From the NCBI GenBank assembly GCA_028284635.1, contig JANQRJ010000099.1, forward strand, positions 60,686 through 124,685: a stretch of 64,000 bases of DNA, given 5' to 3'. The position numbers and the translations under genes are program-made. The stretch is from Pelagicoccus sp. (GTDB taxonomy: Bacteria; Verrucomicrobiota; Verrucomicrobiia; Opitutales; Opitutaceae). The notes under the pieces are model-generated. The model was not told the DNA's origin, ran no database searches, and saw nothing but the letters and a program-made list of their open reading frames with translations. Position 1 is the stretch's first letter, and every line of letters begins with the position of its first letter. Shown here piece by piece: positions 26,769 through 36,170 of this stretch.

Positions 26769-26853
26769 AATCATCTTCTTCTGCTTCTACTTCTTCATCT
26801 ACTTCCTTTGTTTTTAGAGGGAGATGAAGAAGTAGAAGCAGAAGAAGATGATT
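26769..26853. repeat. Pyrimidine/purine hairpin, CTTCTGCTTCTACTTCTTCA family, copy 1
   Basis: Perfect 32-nt arms: 26769-26800 all pyrimidine except a few G/A, mirrored at 26822-26853, with a 21-nt loop. It ends one base before the stop of the M23 peptidase, between convergent genes. A near-identical element, also with a 21-nt loop, is at 49254-49330. Likely a bidirectional mRNA 3' structure. Confidence 0.9.
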
Positions 26854-26854
26854 T

Positions 26855-27880
26855 TCACTTCACGAACAGCCGCCGGATCAGAGCATTCAGCTTGGCTCCC
26901 GCGCCACCGAAAATGTCGTTGCGGGCCATGTCCAGGCATAGCTTGTCGTCCAGCAGATCGGGACGAAGGACATTGACTGCTATGAACTCCTCCTGGCCCT
27001 CGAGATCCGCCGCCGAAAGGGCCTTGAAACGCGTCGGCAAGCCGTACCAGGTAAATTCGATACGCCATCCAGCATGGTCTTCCAAACCAGCAGTGCTCGC
27101 CAGAAGCTCGGGATTCAGGCGAACCAATTCCGGAATCTTCGAGTCCTTGACGAAAGCTTCTACCGCGATCTGTTCGCTCATGGCGAACTGCCAAACGTCC
27201 GCCGCTTCGCCCCGCAGCAGCGAGCCGCAAAGCTCCCAGACATCCAGGCCGATGATGTTCATGCCATTGTAGGCGCCGTGGTCGTTCTTCGAGTCGAAAG
27301 GCTGGCGGTCGTACCAAGCCTGGAAATCGTCCCCCAGCCAGAAGCCGACCTCGAAATGCAGATGGGCCCGCGAGCGAGGGATGACGTAGCCACCGGCACT
27401 GCGGCCCATCACCGCGATCTTCTGTCCTCCTTTCACAACTACGCCCGGCGAGATCGAAGCGGGCACCGAACGAAGATGAGCATAAAGAGAGACTAGTCCC
27501 GGAGCGATTTCCGGATGCTCGATCACAACGTAACGCCCATAGCTGCTGGTGCCAGACGACCGGTTGACGTAACGCACAACACCTGCGTCGAAAGCGTAGA
27601 TCGGGTCCAACGGTTCATTGCGCCCATCGCGAGCAATCGGTCGCAGATCGATCCCCTCATGGAAGCGATGTCCATCGTTGCGCACGCAGCCGAAGAGCGC
27701 AGAGATCAGTCTACCCGATACGGTCGGCTGCAAGAACTCGCTCAGCTCGCCATGTTCGACGAAGGCCGGGTTTGGCGTCGGCCAGTAGTGAGGGCCAAGC
27801 CGAAACGCTTCCGATGCCAGGCCAGTTGCCGCTACGGCCACGGCGAGCCCGCTAGCGAGAAAGTTGCTTCTGAATCTCAA
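26855..27880 (-). CDS. Secreted M23-family metallopeptidase-like protein
   Basis: 341 residues from a TTG at 27880, which has GGAG ten bases upstream and opens a signal peptide (RFRSNFLASGLAVAVAATGL). An ATG at 27964 would overlap the upstream gene by 113 bp and bury that signal. The LytM/M23 fold is visible in RFHEGIDLRPIARDG (first zinc ligands H and D), VVIEHPEIAPGLVSLYAHL and SRAHLHFEVGFWL (HLH motif). These enzymes cleave peptidoglycan cross-bridges, though some only bind. The C-terminal 130 residues match no domain I know. It overlaps the upstream lipoprotein gene by 29 bp, implying co-translation. Confidence 0.82.
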   Translation of the reverse strand: MRFRSNFLASGLAVAVAATGLASEAFRLGPHYWPTPNPAFVEHGELSEFLQPTVSGRLISALFGCVRNDGHRFHEGIDLRPIARDGRNEPLDPIYAFDAGVVRYVNRSSGTSSYGRYVVIEHPEIAPGLVSLYAHLRSVPASISPGVVVKGGQKIAVMGRSAGGYVIPRSRAHLHFEVGFWLGDDFQAWYDRQPFDSKNDHGAYNGMNIIGLDVWELCGSLLRGEAADVWQFAMSEQIAVEAFVKDSKIPELVRLNPELLASTAGLEDHAGWRIEFTWYGLPTRFKALSAADLEGQEEFIAVNVLRPDLLDDKLCLDMARNDIFGGAGAKLNALIRRLFVK

Positions 27881-28343
27881 GGTTGGACTTCTCCAGTTTC
27901 GCGGCAATCTCCTCAAGGTTCTCGTCGGTCGTCTCGAGAAAGATGCTGATAACGCCCGTCGCAACCGGGCTTTCGATGCGGCGAGCTCCCATGGCCAACC
28001 CGTCGATCAGCAGAACGAGCCGCCTCCCTTGGTTTGCCACGGTAATGCCGTAGAACGCGCGGGCGGCCGCGGGTTTCAAGGTAAAGATCAGCCCAGCGCC
28101 AAACTCCAGCTCGGCCAACTCGATCTTAGCGTAGTCGTATTCCGAGAGAATCGCCTCCGGCTGTAGCGGTATCGCCACTCCGCTGATCGGCATGCGAGCC
28201 ACCGCTCCAAATCCGTTATCCTCGGCGCTCTCCAGCACGAACCTAGCCCGAGTCAGGTTCTCGCCCATTCCCTCCGTCGAACGACAACCCGAGTAGGCAA
28301 GCAACCCGCCAAACGCCGCCAAAAGGACCAGCGTTCTCCCCAT
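27852..28343 (-). CDS. Lipoprotein with SecD P1-like domain
   Basis: 163 residues from the ATG at 28343, giving a lipoprotein signal MGRTLVLLAAFGGLLAYSGC with the lipid Cys at 20; an upstream ATG at 28403 is possible. Residues about 35-150 resemble the first periplasmic domain of SecD/SecDF: ARFVLESA, then ISGVAIPLQPEAILSEYDYA, GLIFTLKPAAARAFYGITVA, GRRLVLLIDGLAMGARRIES and GVISIFLETTDENLEEIAAK. In SecD the equivalent strands read ldg.v.s.P.I...I..G...I.G.fs..eA. No transmembrane export domain follows. Similarity is by eye only. It is the first gene of a pair with the M23 protein. Confidence 0.7.
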   Translation of the reverse strand: MGRTLVLLAAFGGLLAYSGCRSTEGMGENLTRARFVLESAEDNGFGAVARMPISGVAIPLQPEAILSEYDYAKIELAELEFGAGLIFTLKPAAARAFYGITVANQGRRLVLLIDGLAMGARRIESPVATGVISIFLETTDENLEEIAAKLEKSNLEIQKQLSR

Positions 28344-28450
28344 CCAACCTACTCTCGAAAAAGACACGCGGCGAATATCCAGTCCCCAGAGCCCTAGAAG
28401 CAAGCGAAGAGTTTCCCAACCATTCCAAAGCTCCTTTTTCCCTTTCCCTA

Positions 28451-28492
28451 GCGCGCAATTAAAACTTCAACGTTGAAGTTTTAATTGCGCGC
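28451..28492. repeat. Perfect 42-bp palindrome centred on CAACGTTG, copy 2
   Basis: Self-complementary without a loop; core AAACTTCAACGTTGAAGTTT, outer arms GCGCGCAATTA and TAATTGCGCGC. It lies between divergent genes, 108 bp upstream of the lipoprotein ATG at 28343 and 116 bp upstream of nadE. Confidence 0.92.
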
Positions 28493-28607
28493 ATACTAAG
28501 GGGAGGACGCGGCGCCAATCACCATGGAAGCGCTGCCTGGCACCGCTTCAGCCTTGATGTTGCCCGAGTTCTGCACTTTTCGTTCTTCGCTCCACGAACA
28601 GCGCGAA

Positions 28608-30245
28608 ATGAAGATCGGACTCGCCCAGATAAACACCACCGTCGGGGACCTGCCTGGCAATCGGGATATGGTCCTGAAAGCCTATCGTCGGCTCGTCGAC
28701 CAGGGAGCCGAGCTCGTCGTGTTTCCCGAACTCGCGGTCTGCGGCTACCCGCCTCGCGATCTGCTCTTCAAGCGCCGCTTCGTACCCGATCAGCTAGAGA
28801 GCCTCCGCCAAATCGCAAAGCAAACCGGAGCCGCGCCCGCAGTGATGGGGTTTGTCGAGGCGAATCCCAGCAACTCCGGCCGCAGCTTTCACAATGCCGC
28901 CGCCTTCTGCCACGACGGCGAAATCCGTCACGTAGCTCGCAAATGCCTTTTGCCAACCTACGACGTTTTCGACGAGGACCGCTATTTCGAACCCGCAGAT
29001 CTGCCCGCCGTAGTGGAATGGAATGGCCGCAAAGTCGGCATCACCGTCTGCGAGGACATCTGGGGAAACATAGACGTCAGCCGCGAGCGCTATCCCCGAT
29101 CCCCCATCGAGTATCTCAAAGAGCAGAAGCTCGACCTGCACTTGAACCTCTCCGCAAGTCCCTGGCACTGCGGCGGCAAGGGCGAGCAACGCGAACGCCT
29201 CGTCACCCAGGCCTCCCTCGCCTGCGGCTGTCCAACCCTCTACGTCAATGCGGTTGGAGGAAACGACGAACTCATCTTCGACGGCCGCAGCATGGTCTCC
29301 AACGCCAAAGGCGAAATCGTCAGCGGCCTTGCCGCCTACGCTCCCGAAGAGGTCATCGTCGAACTCGACCAAACCCCAACCTTCGCCCCCAGTTTTCGCC
29401 AATCGCCGATGCAGAATATCGAGGACGCTCTCGTTCTAGGCCTTCGAGACTACGTCCACAAAAGCGGCTTCAAGAAGGCCCTGATCGGTTTGAGCGGCGG
29501 CATCGACTCCGCAGTCACTGCCGCGATTGCCGCCAAAGCCCTCGGCGCGGAAAACGTCACCGGCATCAGCCTGCCCTCCCAAATCTCCAGCGAGCACTCG
29601 AAAAGCGACGCCGAAGCGCTCGCGAAGAACCTCGGCCTGGTCTACCACAGCTTGCCAATCGCCGACATCGTCTCGGCCGCCGAGAAAACGCTTTCCCCTC
29701 TCACCCAGGACTACGGACGCGACGTCACCGAAGAGAATATCCAAGCCCGCGCCCGCGGCCTTCTCCTCATGGCCCTCTCCAACAAGTTTGGGGCACTCCT
29801 CCTCACCACCGGCAATAAAAGTGAGCTCGCGGTCGGCTACTGCACTCTCTACGGCGACATGTGCGGCGGCCTCGCCGTGATCAGCGACCTGCCCAAGGTC
29901 CAAGTCTTCGAACTCGCCCGCCACCTGAACCGAGATCGCGAGGTCATCCCGCTCAACACTATAGAGAAGCCGCCCTCCGCCGAGCTCCGGCCCGACCAAA
30001 AGGACGAAGACAGCCTGCCCCCCTACGAGATCCTAGACGCGATCCTGCAAGCCTATGTCGAAGAAGGCCAGTCCTCTCAAGACATCATCGCCCAAGGCTA
30101 CGATCCCGCTGTAGTCAAAGACATGATACGCAAAGTCGATCTAAACGAATACAAGCGCAAGCAAGCCGCCCCCGGCCTCAAACTCACCCCCCTAGCCTTC
30201 GGCGTCGGCCGCCGCATCCCCATCGTGCAGAAGTATGTCTCCTGA
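28608..30245 (+). CDS. nadE: Glutamine-dependent NAD+ synthetase
   Basis: 545 residues from the ATG at 28608, giving [20 protein letters not shown], the family N-terminus; the frame extends upstream to 28524 without similarity. The N-terminal nitrilase-type glutaminase has catalytic Glu in [18 protein letters not shown] and Cys148 in ITVCEDIWG. The C-terminal synthetase domain has the ATP pyrophosphatase loop [14 protein letters not shown] near 294-307 and [20 protein letters not shown]. It amidates deamido-NAD using glutamine-derived ammonia. A 42-bp palindrome lies in its upstream region. Confidence 0.97.
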   Translation: MKIGLAQINTTVGDLPGNRDMVLKAYRRLVDQGAELVVFPELAVCGYPPRDLLFKRRFVPDQLESLRQIAKQTGAAPAVMGFVEANPSNSGRSFHNAAAFCHDGEIRHVARKCLLPTYDVFDEDRYFEPADLPAVVEWNGRKVGITVCEDIWGNIDVSRERYPRSPIEYLKEQKLDLHLNLSASPWHCGGKGEQRERLVTQASLACGCPTLYVNAVGGNDELIFDGRSMVSNAKGEIVSGLAAYAPEEVIVELDQTPTFAPSFRQSPMQNIEDALVLGLRDYVHKSGFKKALIGLSGGIDSAVTAAIAAKALGAENVTGISLPSQISSEHSKSDAEALAKNLGLVYHSLPIADIVSAAEKTLSPLTQDYGRDVTEENIQARARGLLLMALSNKFGALLLTTGNKSELAVGYCTLYGDMCGGLAVISDLPKVQVFELARHLNRDREVIPLNTIEKPPSAELRPDQKDEDSLPPYEILDAILQAYVEEGQSSQDIIAQGYDPAVVKDMIRKVDLNEYKRKQAAPGLKLTPLAFGVGRRIPIVQKYVS

Positions 30246-30328
30246 CGGAGACAGGTGTTTAGGTGTTAGGTTTTTAGGCTGTAGGAATAACCTTCAGTCT
30301 TCAGCCCACAGCCTTCAGCCTACCTCCC

Positions 30329-31609
<1,281 letters not shown>

Positions 31610-31663
31610 CCGCAGTAGCCGCGTTCGTGAGAACGCGGAATCCGCGCTACGCTATTCGTCATT

Positions 31664-31737
31664 CTCCTTCCTCATCTTCATCCTCATGCCAGGATAAAGA
31701 TGAGGATGAGGAAGATGATGAGGATGAAGAAACGTAA
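31664..31737. repeat. Pyrimidine/purine hairpin, CAGGATAAAGATGAGGAT family, copy 1
   Basis: CTTCCTCATCTTCATCCTCA is followed by TGCCAGGATAAAGATGAGGA and more GATGAGGA units, giving a fold-back with pyrimidine and purine arms. Preceded at 31620-31650 by a small hairpin (CCGCGTTCGTGAGAACGCGG). Related copies at 32762 and 55131. Confidence 0.7.
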
Positions 31738-31738
31738 G

Positions 31739-31800
31739 GGCCGCGGGCTTCAGGCTTCGCTCTTCGAGCTACGACCCGACTTCGAAAGCTCCGCGCTACG
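31739..31800. repeat. Left arm of the inverted repeat bracketing tatC
   Basis: Matches the inverse of 32698-32759 over 62 bp with two mismatches; begins GGCCGCGGGCTTCAGGCTTC and ends GAAAGCTCCGCGCTACG. It abuts the tatC stop codon exactly. Confidence 0.88.
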
Positions 31801-32631
31801 CTAACCCTCCCTCTCCCACGCCTCTTGGCTCGCTACTCGCCGCTTCGCTACAAGCCGAGCCACCTGGATTGAAGCCTCGTAGAGCAGGATCATCGGCATC
31901 GCCATCATGACTTGAGTGACCGGATCCGGTGGCGTCAGCACTGCCGCGACAACGAAAAACGCTATGATCGAGAATCGCCTGAAGTCCTTCAGTTGCTGGA
32001 CGGTCAGAATATCCAAATACACCAGGACCACCGCAATGAGCGGAAACTGAAACGCCATGCCCAAGCCGATCACCATCCAAGTGATAAAGCCGAAGTAGCT
32101 CTCCGGCGACCAAATCACCTGGAAGCCCATCATCTCGTTGAAAAGCATCGTAATGCTGATCGCCTTAGGCAGCAGCAGGAAAAAGGCGAAGGCGCAGCCA
32201 GTCAGAAAGAGCAGAAACGCCGACACCGCTCCGGGAGCCAAAAGGCGACGTTCCTTTTTGGTCAGAGCAGGAGCCAGGAACTTCGCCAAGTTGTACAGGA
32301 AAAATGGAGACGCCACCGAAACTCCGAAGATCAAGCCGATCTGAAGCATAGCAGTGTAGACGCCCGTCAAGTTGCGCGTCGCGAGCCCCTCGAATGCCTC
32401 CGTCTCCGCGTCGGTATAGGTCTCGGAAAGCGGATACATCAGCACCTCTTTCACATCTTTGATGAAGACCATGGTCACAACGAAGGTGATGATGAAGACG
32501 ATGAGCGGCTTGATCAGCGTCCAACGCAATTCCTCGAGATGATCGAGAAATCCCATCTTCTTCGGATCCTCTGCCCAATCGAGGTCCTCTTCATCCTCGT
32601 CTTCCCTGTCATTCGGAACCAATTCGCTCAT
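31801..32631 (-). CDS. tatC: Sec-independent protein translocase TatC
   Basis: 276 residues, six transmembrane helices, the receptor for twin-arginine signals in the inner membrane. Family marks: FLDHLEELRWTLIKPLIVF at about 29-47, FVTMVFIKDVKEVLMYPL, FYLFLTG-type helix AFLLFLTGCAFAFFLLLPKA, and PLIAVVLVYLDILTVQQLKD, RRFSIIAFFVVAAVLTPPDP and TQVMMAMPMILLYEASIQVA. The N-terminus is acidic. At least four proteins in this window carry twin-arginine signals and depend on it. TatA/B are not in the window. Both flanks carry the same repeat in opposite orientation. Confidence 0.96.
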   Translation of the reverse strand: MSELVPNDREDEDEEDLDWAEDPKKMGFLDHLEELRWTLIKPLIVFIITFVVTMVFIKDVKEVLMYPLSETYTDAETEAFEGLATRNLTGVYTAMLQIGLIFGVSVASPFFLYNLAKFLAPALTKKERRLLAPGAVSAFLLFLTGCAFAFFLLLPKAISITMLFNEMMGFQVIWSPESYFGFITWMVIGLGMAFQFPLIAVVLVYLDILTVQQLKDFRRFSIIAFFVVAAVLTPPDPVTQVMMAMPMILLYEASIQVARLVAKRRVASQEAWEREG

Positions 32632-32697
32632 GCCGCAGCCAAATTTCGCCGCTTATCGCACGACCCAAACCTCGGCGGCAACCGCATTTTCGCTTTC

Positions 32698-32759
32698 CGT
32701 AGCGCATAGCTTTCGAAGTCGGGTCGTAGCTCGAAGAGCGAAGCCTGAAGCCCGCGGCC
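32698..32759. repeat. Right arm of the inverted repeat bracketing tatC
   Basis: Begins CGTAGCGCATAGCTTTCGAA and ends TGAAGCCCGCGGCC, the inverse of 31739-31800 with an AT/CC difference. It lies 66 bp upstream of the tatC ATG and directly before a GATGAGG hairpin, so the composite unit is inverted as a whole. Confidence 0.88.
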
Positions 32760-32761
32760 GC

Positions 32762-32832
32762 AATTCGCCCTCATCATCCCCTCCTCATCCCAGGATGAAG
32801 ATGAGGATAAAGAAGATGATGAGGATAAGAAA
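32762..32832. repeat. Pyrimidine/purine hairpin, CAGGATAAAGATGAGGAT family, copy 2
   Basis: CCTCATCATCCCCTCCTCAT (from 32769) then CCCAGGATGAAGATGAGGAT and GAAGATGATGAGGATAAG. It shares AATTCGCCCTCATCATCCCC with the copy at 55132. Confidence 0.75.
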
Positions 32833-32918
32833 CGACGTGGACGCGGTCCCGCTCTGCGAGATCCACGCTACGGCTCAAGTATGACGCGACAGTGGATTTA
32901 AAGCCCGTCTTCCCCCTC

Positions 32919-32966
32919 TGCCTGCGCAATTAAAACTTCAACGTTGAAGTTTTAATTGCGCAGGCA
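32919..32966. repeat. Perfect 48-bp palindrome centred on CAACGTTG, copy 3
   Basis: Fully self-complementary, no loop. The central 38 bp (32924-32961, GCGCAATT...AATTGCGC) equal the centre of the copy at 28451; the outer bases differ (TGCCT/AGGCA) yet still pair. It lies 96 bp upstream of the dapF ATG. Confidence 0.93.
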
Positions 32967-33061
32967 AGGACGGGAGCAGGTTCGTCATTGGGGCAATGCG
33001 GGGATCAGAGCAGCATTGCATCGGGCGATTGATTCGTTCTTCTACTCCAAGCCAAAAAAAC

Positions 33062-33874
33062 ATGGAAATCTCTTTCACCAAGATGCACGGAGCGGGCAAC
33101 GACTTCGTGATGATTGAAAACCTTGCCGGCAAGATCGAGCTGACTTCCGCCCAGGTCGCTGCGCTCTGCGATCGCCGTTTCGGCATTGGCGCGGACGGCC
33201 TTATCCTGCTCGATCCTCCTAAGGATGGTTCCGTACAAGCGACCATGGTCTACTACAACGCCGATGGGGGACGCGTCGATATGTGCGGAAACGGGGCGCG
33301 CTGCTTCACTTCCTTCGCCCTGCAAAACGGCGTGGGCGATGGATCCTCCATATCCTTCATGACGGATGCCGGACGCATGACTGCGCAGGCGGACGATGGC
33401 ATCTTCACCATTCGTATGACGCCTATGCACGACCTGCGACTGGACCAGACGGTCAAGACGCCGCATGGGGAGTACTCGTACCACTTTATGAATACAGGAG
33501 TGGAGCACGTTGTGACTTTCGTCGAGGACGTGGCGAAGGTGGATATCCGCCCCGAGGGCAGCGCGATCCGCTATCACGAAGACTTCGCTCCGCGGGGCAC
33601 GAACGCCAATTTCGCTCAGGTATTGTCGGACGGCTCGATAAAGGTCCGCACCTACGAGCGTGGCGTGGAAAACGAGACCCTGGCCTGCGGCACCGGCGTG
33701 ACGGCGGTGGCGATCGCCGCGGTTTTGAAGGGCTTAGCAACTCAGCCGGTTGCGGTGCACGTGGCAGGCGGAGATGTCCTGAGCGTCGGTTTCGAACGTC
33801 GGAGCGATGAGGTAAGCGACATCACTCTCAGCGGTCCCGCCGTGGCGGTATTCAAGGGCGTGGTGGAGGTGTGA
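33062..33874 (+). CDS. dapF: Diaminopimelate epimerase
   Basis: Cofactor-independent racemase that turns LL-diaminopimelate into the meso form for lysine and peptidoglycan. 270 residues from the ATG at 33062, giving MEISFTKMHGAGNDFVMIEN; the open stretch before it is not family-like. The two catalytic cysteines are Cys75 in DMCGNGARCF and Cys209 in ETLACGTGVTAVAI. The A-rich leader (CCAAAAAAACATG) lacks a Shine-Dalgarno site. Monocistronic by appearance, facing pyrD. Confidence 0.97.
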   Translation: MEISFTKMHGAGNDFVMIENLAGKIELTSAQVAALCDRRFGIGADGLILLDPPKDGSVQATMVYYNADGGRVDMCGNGARCFTSFALQNGVGDGSSISFMTDAGRMTAQADDGIFTIRMTPMHDLRLDQTVKTPHGEYSYHFMNTGVEHVVTFVEDVAKVDIRPEGSAIRYHEDFAPRGTNANFAQVLSDGSIKVRTYERGVENETLACGTGVTAVAIAAVLKGLATQPVAVHVAGGDVLSVGFERRSDEVSDITLSGPAVAVFKGVVEV

Positions 33875-33965
33875 TCCTCTGCGGCGTGGCGCGGGCGCCA
33901 GCCCTACAGGACCGCTGGCTGAAGCTCGTCACTTCCTCACTCTTCGTTCTTAATTCTTCGTTCAC

Positions 33966-35030
33966 TCAAAGATCGCTCATCTTCCGAGAGAGGGCTTTGG
34001 CGATGCCTCGCGCCATGAAGGGGCCTTCGTATATCATCCCTGAATACAGCTGTACGAGCGAAGCTCCAGCATCGAGCTTTTCGGCAGCCGTATCTGGATC
34101 GCTAATACCTCCGACGCCGATTATGGGGAGCTTTCCCTCGGTGAGCTTCGCGATTCGGGCGACCATGGCGGTCGACATTTCTCGTATGGGAGCGCCACTG
34201 ATGCCGCCAGCTTCGGTCAGGTCAGCGAAAGGGCCTTCTCTAGCCATGGTTGTATTCGTGGCGATGATACCGTCGAGCTTGAGATCGATGAGAATGCCGA
34301 GAATATCGTCGAGCTGCTCATGGCTCAGGTCGGGGGCGATCTTGAGAAGAATGGGTTTGCTGCTGCCGAGTCGGACTTCCTCGCGCCGGGCATTGCAGCG
34401 ACAGAGCTCGTCCAGGAGTTCACGCAGGCGAGACTCTTCCTGCAGTTTTCTCAGATCGGGCGTGTTCGGGCTGCTCACATTGATCGCCACGTAATCGGCG
34501 TGATCAGCCAGCAATTGGAAAGAGCCGAGATAGTCGGCAACCGCCTCGTCTAGCGGGGCCACTTTCGACTTGCCGATGTTCACTCCTAGAGGAATGAGGC
34601 GTTTGCCTGGTCCCGGCGCTTTCGCGAGCCTGTCAGCGACAGCTTGAGCCCCTTCGTTGTTGAAGCCCATGCGGTTGAGCACCGCCTCGTGTTCGGGGAA
34701 ACGGAAGAGCCTTGGCTGCGGATTGCCGGGCTGGGGACGAAAGGTGACGGTGCCGACTTCCACATGACCGAATCCCAAACCGGCGAGGGCTTGCCAGCAG
34801 ACCGCGTTTTTGTCGAAACCGGCGGCCAGACCCACTCGGTTGGGAAAGGCCAGTCCGAAGAGCTCTACTGGCTCCGCTTCTTCGCTCAAGTGAGTGATGG
34901 CGGCGAGGGCTCTGGCAGCGCCAGGGATGGCTCCGAGCGTTTCGAGCCCTTTCACCGCAACTTCGTGAGCCTGCTCGGGATCCAGCTTGAAAAAGAGGGG
35001 TTTCAGAAACTTCCGGTAGAGGGCGCCCAT
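33966..35030 (-). CDS. pyrD: Dihydroorotate dehydrogenase, quinone-dependent class 2
   Basis: FMN enzyme of the inner membrane oxidising dihydroorotate to orotate in pyrimidine synthesis. 354 residues with the class 2 N-terminal membrane-association helix (ALYRKFLKPLFFKLDPEQAH). Then GLAFPNRVGLAAGFDKNAVC, GFGHVEVGTVTFRPQPGNPQ, RMGFNNEGAQAV, YVAINVSSPNTPDLRKLQ (base serine region) and IIGVGGISDPDTAAEKLDAG for the FMN phosphate site. It converges with dapF. Confidence 0.96.
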   Translation of the reverse strand: MGALYRKFLKPLFFKLDPEQAHEVAVKGLETLGAIPGAARALAAITHLSEEAEPVELFGLAFPNRVGLAAGFDKNAVCWQALAGLGFGHVEVGTVTFRPQPGNPQPRLFRFPEHEAVLNRMGFNNEGAQAVADRLAKAPGPGKRLIPLGVNIGKSKVAPLDEAVADYLGSFQLLADHADYVAINVSSPNTPDLRKLQEESRLRELLDELCRCNARREEVRLGSSKPILLKIAPDLSHEQLDDILGILIDLKLDGIIATNTTMAREGPFADLTEAGGISGAPIREMSTAMVARIAKLTEGKLPIIGVGGISDPDTAAEKLDAGASLVQLYSGMIYEGPFMARGIAKALSRKMSDL

Positions 35031-35277
35031 GGTGCGGTACTAGAAGCTGATGCCATCATTTATGGAAAGCAAAAACTCGGTCGTCGACCCACCCCGGAGG
35101 GCCATTTCAGAGTGGATATCCAAAAATTAGCGACAGTTGCCGAGATAGCTTCGAAGAACCTCGAAATCCCCTGTCCCCAGGGAGGCGCGAGGATTCTCCG
35201 ATTTCATCATTTTTTGCCCTTTCATTGGTTGACTTAGGAGCAACAGGAGCTTTTTGGATAAGCGTAATTCGTAAACT

Positions 35278-36036
35278 ATGCCAAGAGCCGGAAAACAAAT
35301 CGAGTGGTGCATTGTTCGTCTCGGCGAGGATAGCAACTGGTGGGTCAAGGAAGTCAGCGACGATGTTCATTGGGATGTCGACGGTCTTAGCATCATTGAT
35401 CCACGGCAGATTTCTCACCTGCTGGACCTGATTGAGCCGCTAAAGGAATACCAGTTTGACGACTCTATCTTCGATACCGCCTTCATAGCTTTCCGTATCC
35501 AAAAAGACCTGGGCGATGGCTTGATCCGCCTCGTCCGTTCCAAGGAAAGCTACGTGGATGCGGAGGAGCCGCTCTTCGGGTTGCCGAATATCGTGGACGA
35601 CGAAAACAGCCCTTACGCGGACTTCATTACCCAGATCACCAAGGCCCGCGTGAAGATGCTTAACGACCTGATCGACTTCGAGCAGAAGCTGACCGTCGAC
35701 GAGGTCGAAGACAATATCCGCGAAGAGGAGAACAACAATTTCATCGAGGGCAAGGCCGTGCACCTCTTCGACGAAGCGACTTCCATCCTCGACTACGTTC
35801 CTGCAGGCTGGGAGCTAGACGAAGACGAGGGAACCAGCTCCGCCACGGAGGAGGAGATCGACGACTTCCCCGAAATCGAGGAGGAAGACACCACGGAAAT
35901 CTCAAAGGAAGAGAGCCTCAAGTGGGACGAAGACGAGGAAGAGGAAACCGACGAAGCCTACGAAGGCGGGCCGCCGACGGACGATGAAGAGGATGGCGAT
36001 GAGGATCTCGAAGAGGAAGAGGAAGACAAGCTGTAG
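35278..36036 (+). CDS. Acidic protein of unknown function
   Basis: 252 residues, not recognised. Residues 1-180 look globular: IEWCIVRLGEDSNWWVKEVS, then IIDPRQISHLLDLIEPLKEY, FIAFRIQKDLGDGLIRLVRS and a helical stretch ITKARVKMLNDLIDFEQKL. From about 180 it becomes extremely acidic (EEEIDDFPEIEEEDTTEIS, DEDEEEETDEAYEGG, ending DLEEEEEDKL), likely disordered. No signal or transmembrane helix. It resembles conserved verrucomicrobial proteins of unknown role; an acidic tail could bind basic ribosomal or nucleoid proteins. A terminator follows. Confidence 0.8.
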   Translation: MPRAGKQIEWCIVRLGEDSNWWVKEVSDDVHWDVDGLSIIDPRQISHLLDLIEPLKEYQFDDSIFDTAFIAFRIQKDLGDGLIRLVRSKESYVDAEEPLFGLPNIVDDENSPYADFITQITKARVKMLNDLIDFEQKLTVDEVEDNIREEENNNFIEGKAVHLFDEATSILDYVPAGWELDEDEGTSSATEEEIDDFPEIEEEDTTEISKEESLKWDEDEEEETDEAYEGGPPTDDEEDGDEDLEEEEEDKL

Positions 36037-36065
36037 CTCTGAAACTCGGAACCGAATTTGAAACG

Positions 36066-36091
36066 GAAGCCGCTGCTTAGCCAGCGGCTTC
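36066..36091 (+). terminator. Hairpin terminator after the acidic protein
   Basis: GAAGCCGCTG, loop CTTAGC, CAGCGGCTTC: a perfect 10-bp stem 30 bp after the stop. The T-tract is weak (TTCGT), so it may be Rho-assisted. Confidence 0.7.
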
Positions 36092-36170
36092 TTCGTATCC
36101 GGTTTTGTGAGACTTCAGCTCTTATCGGTTTGGGGCGCTTGCCACGCGAAGACTTGTATCGAAACACTCC

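Noticed and set aside
35228..35265. TTGACT with GATAAG as a sigma-70 promoter for the acidic protein
   Set aside because: Spacing is about 22 bases, too long for a standard promoter.
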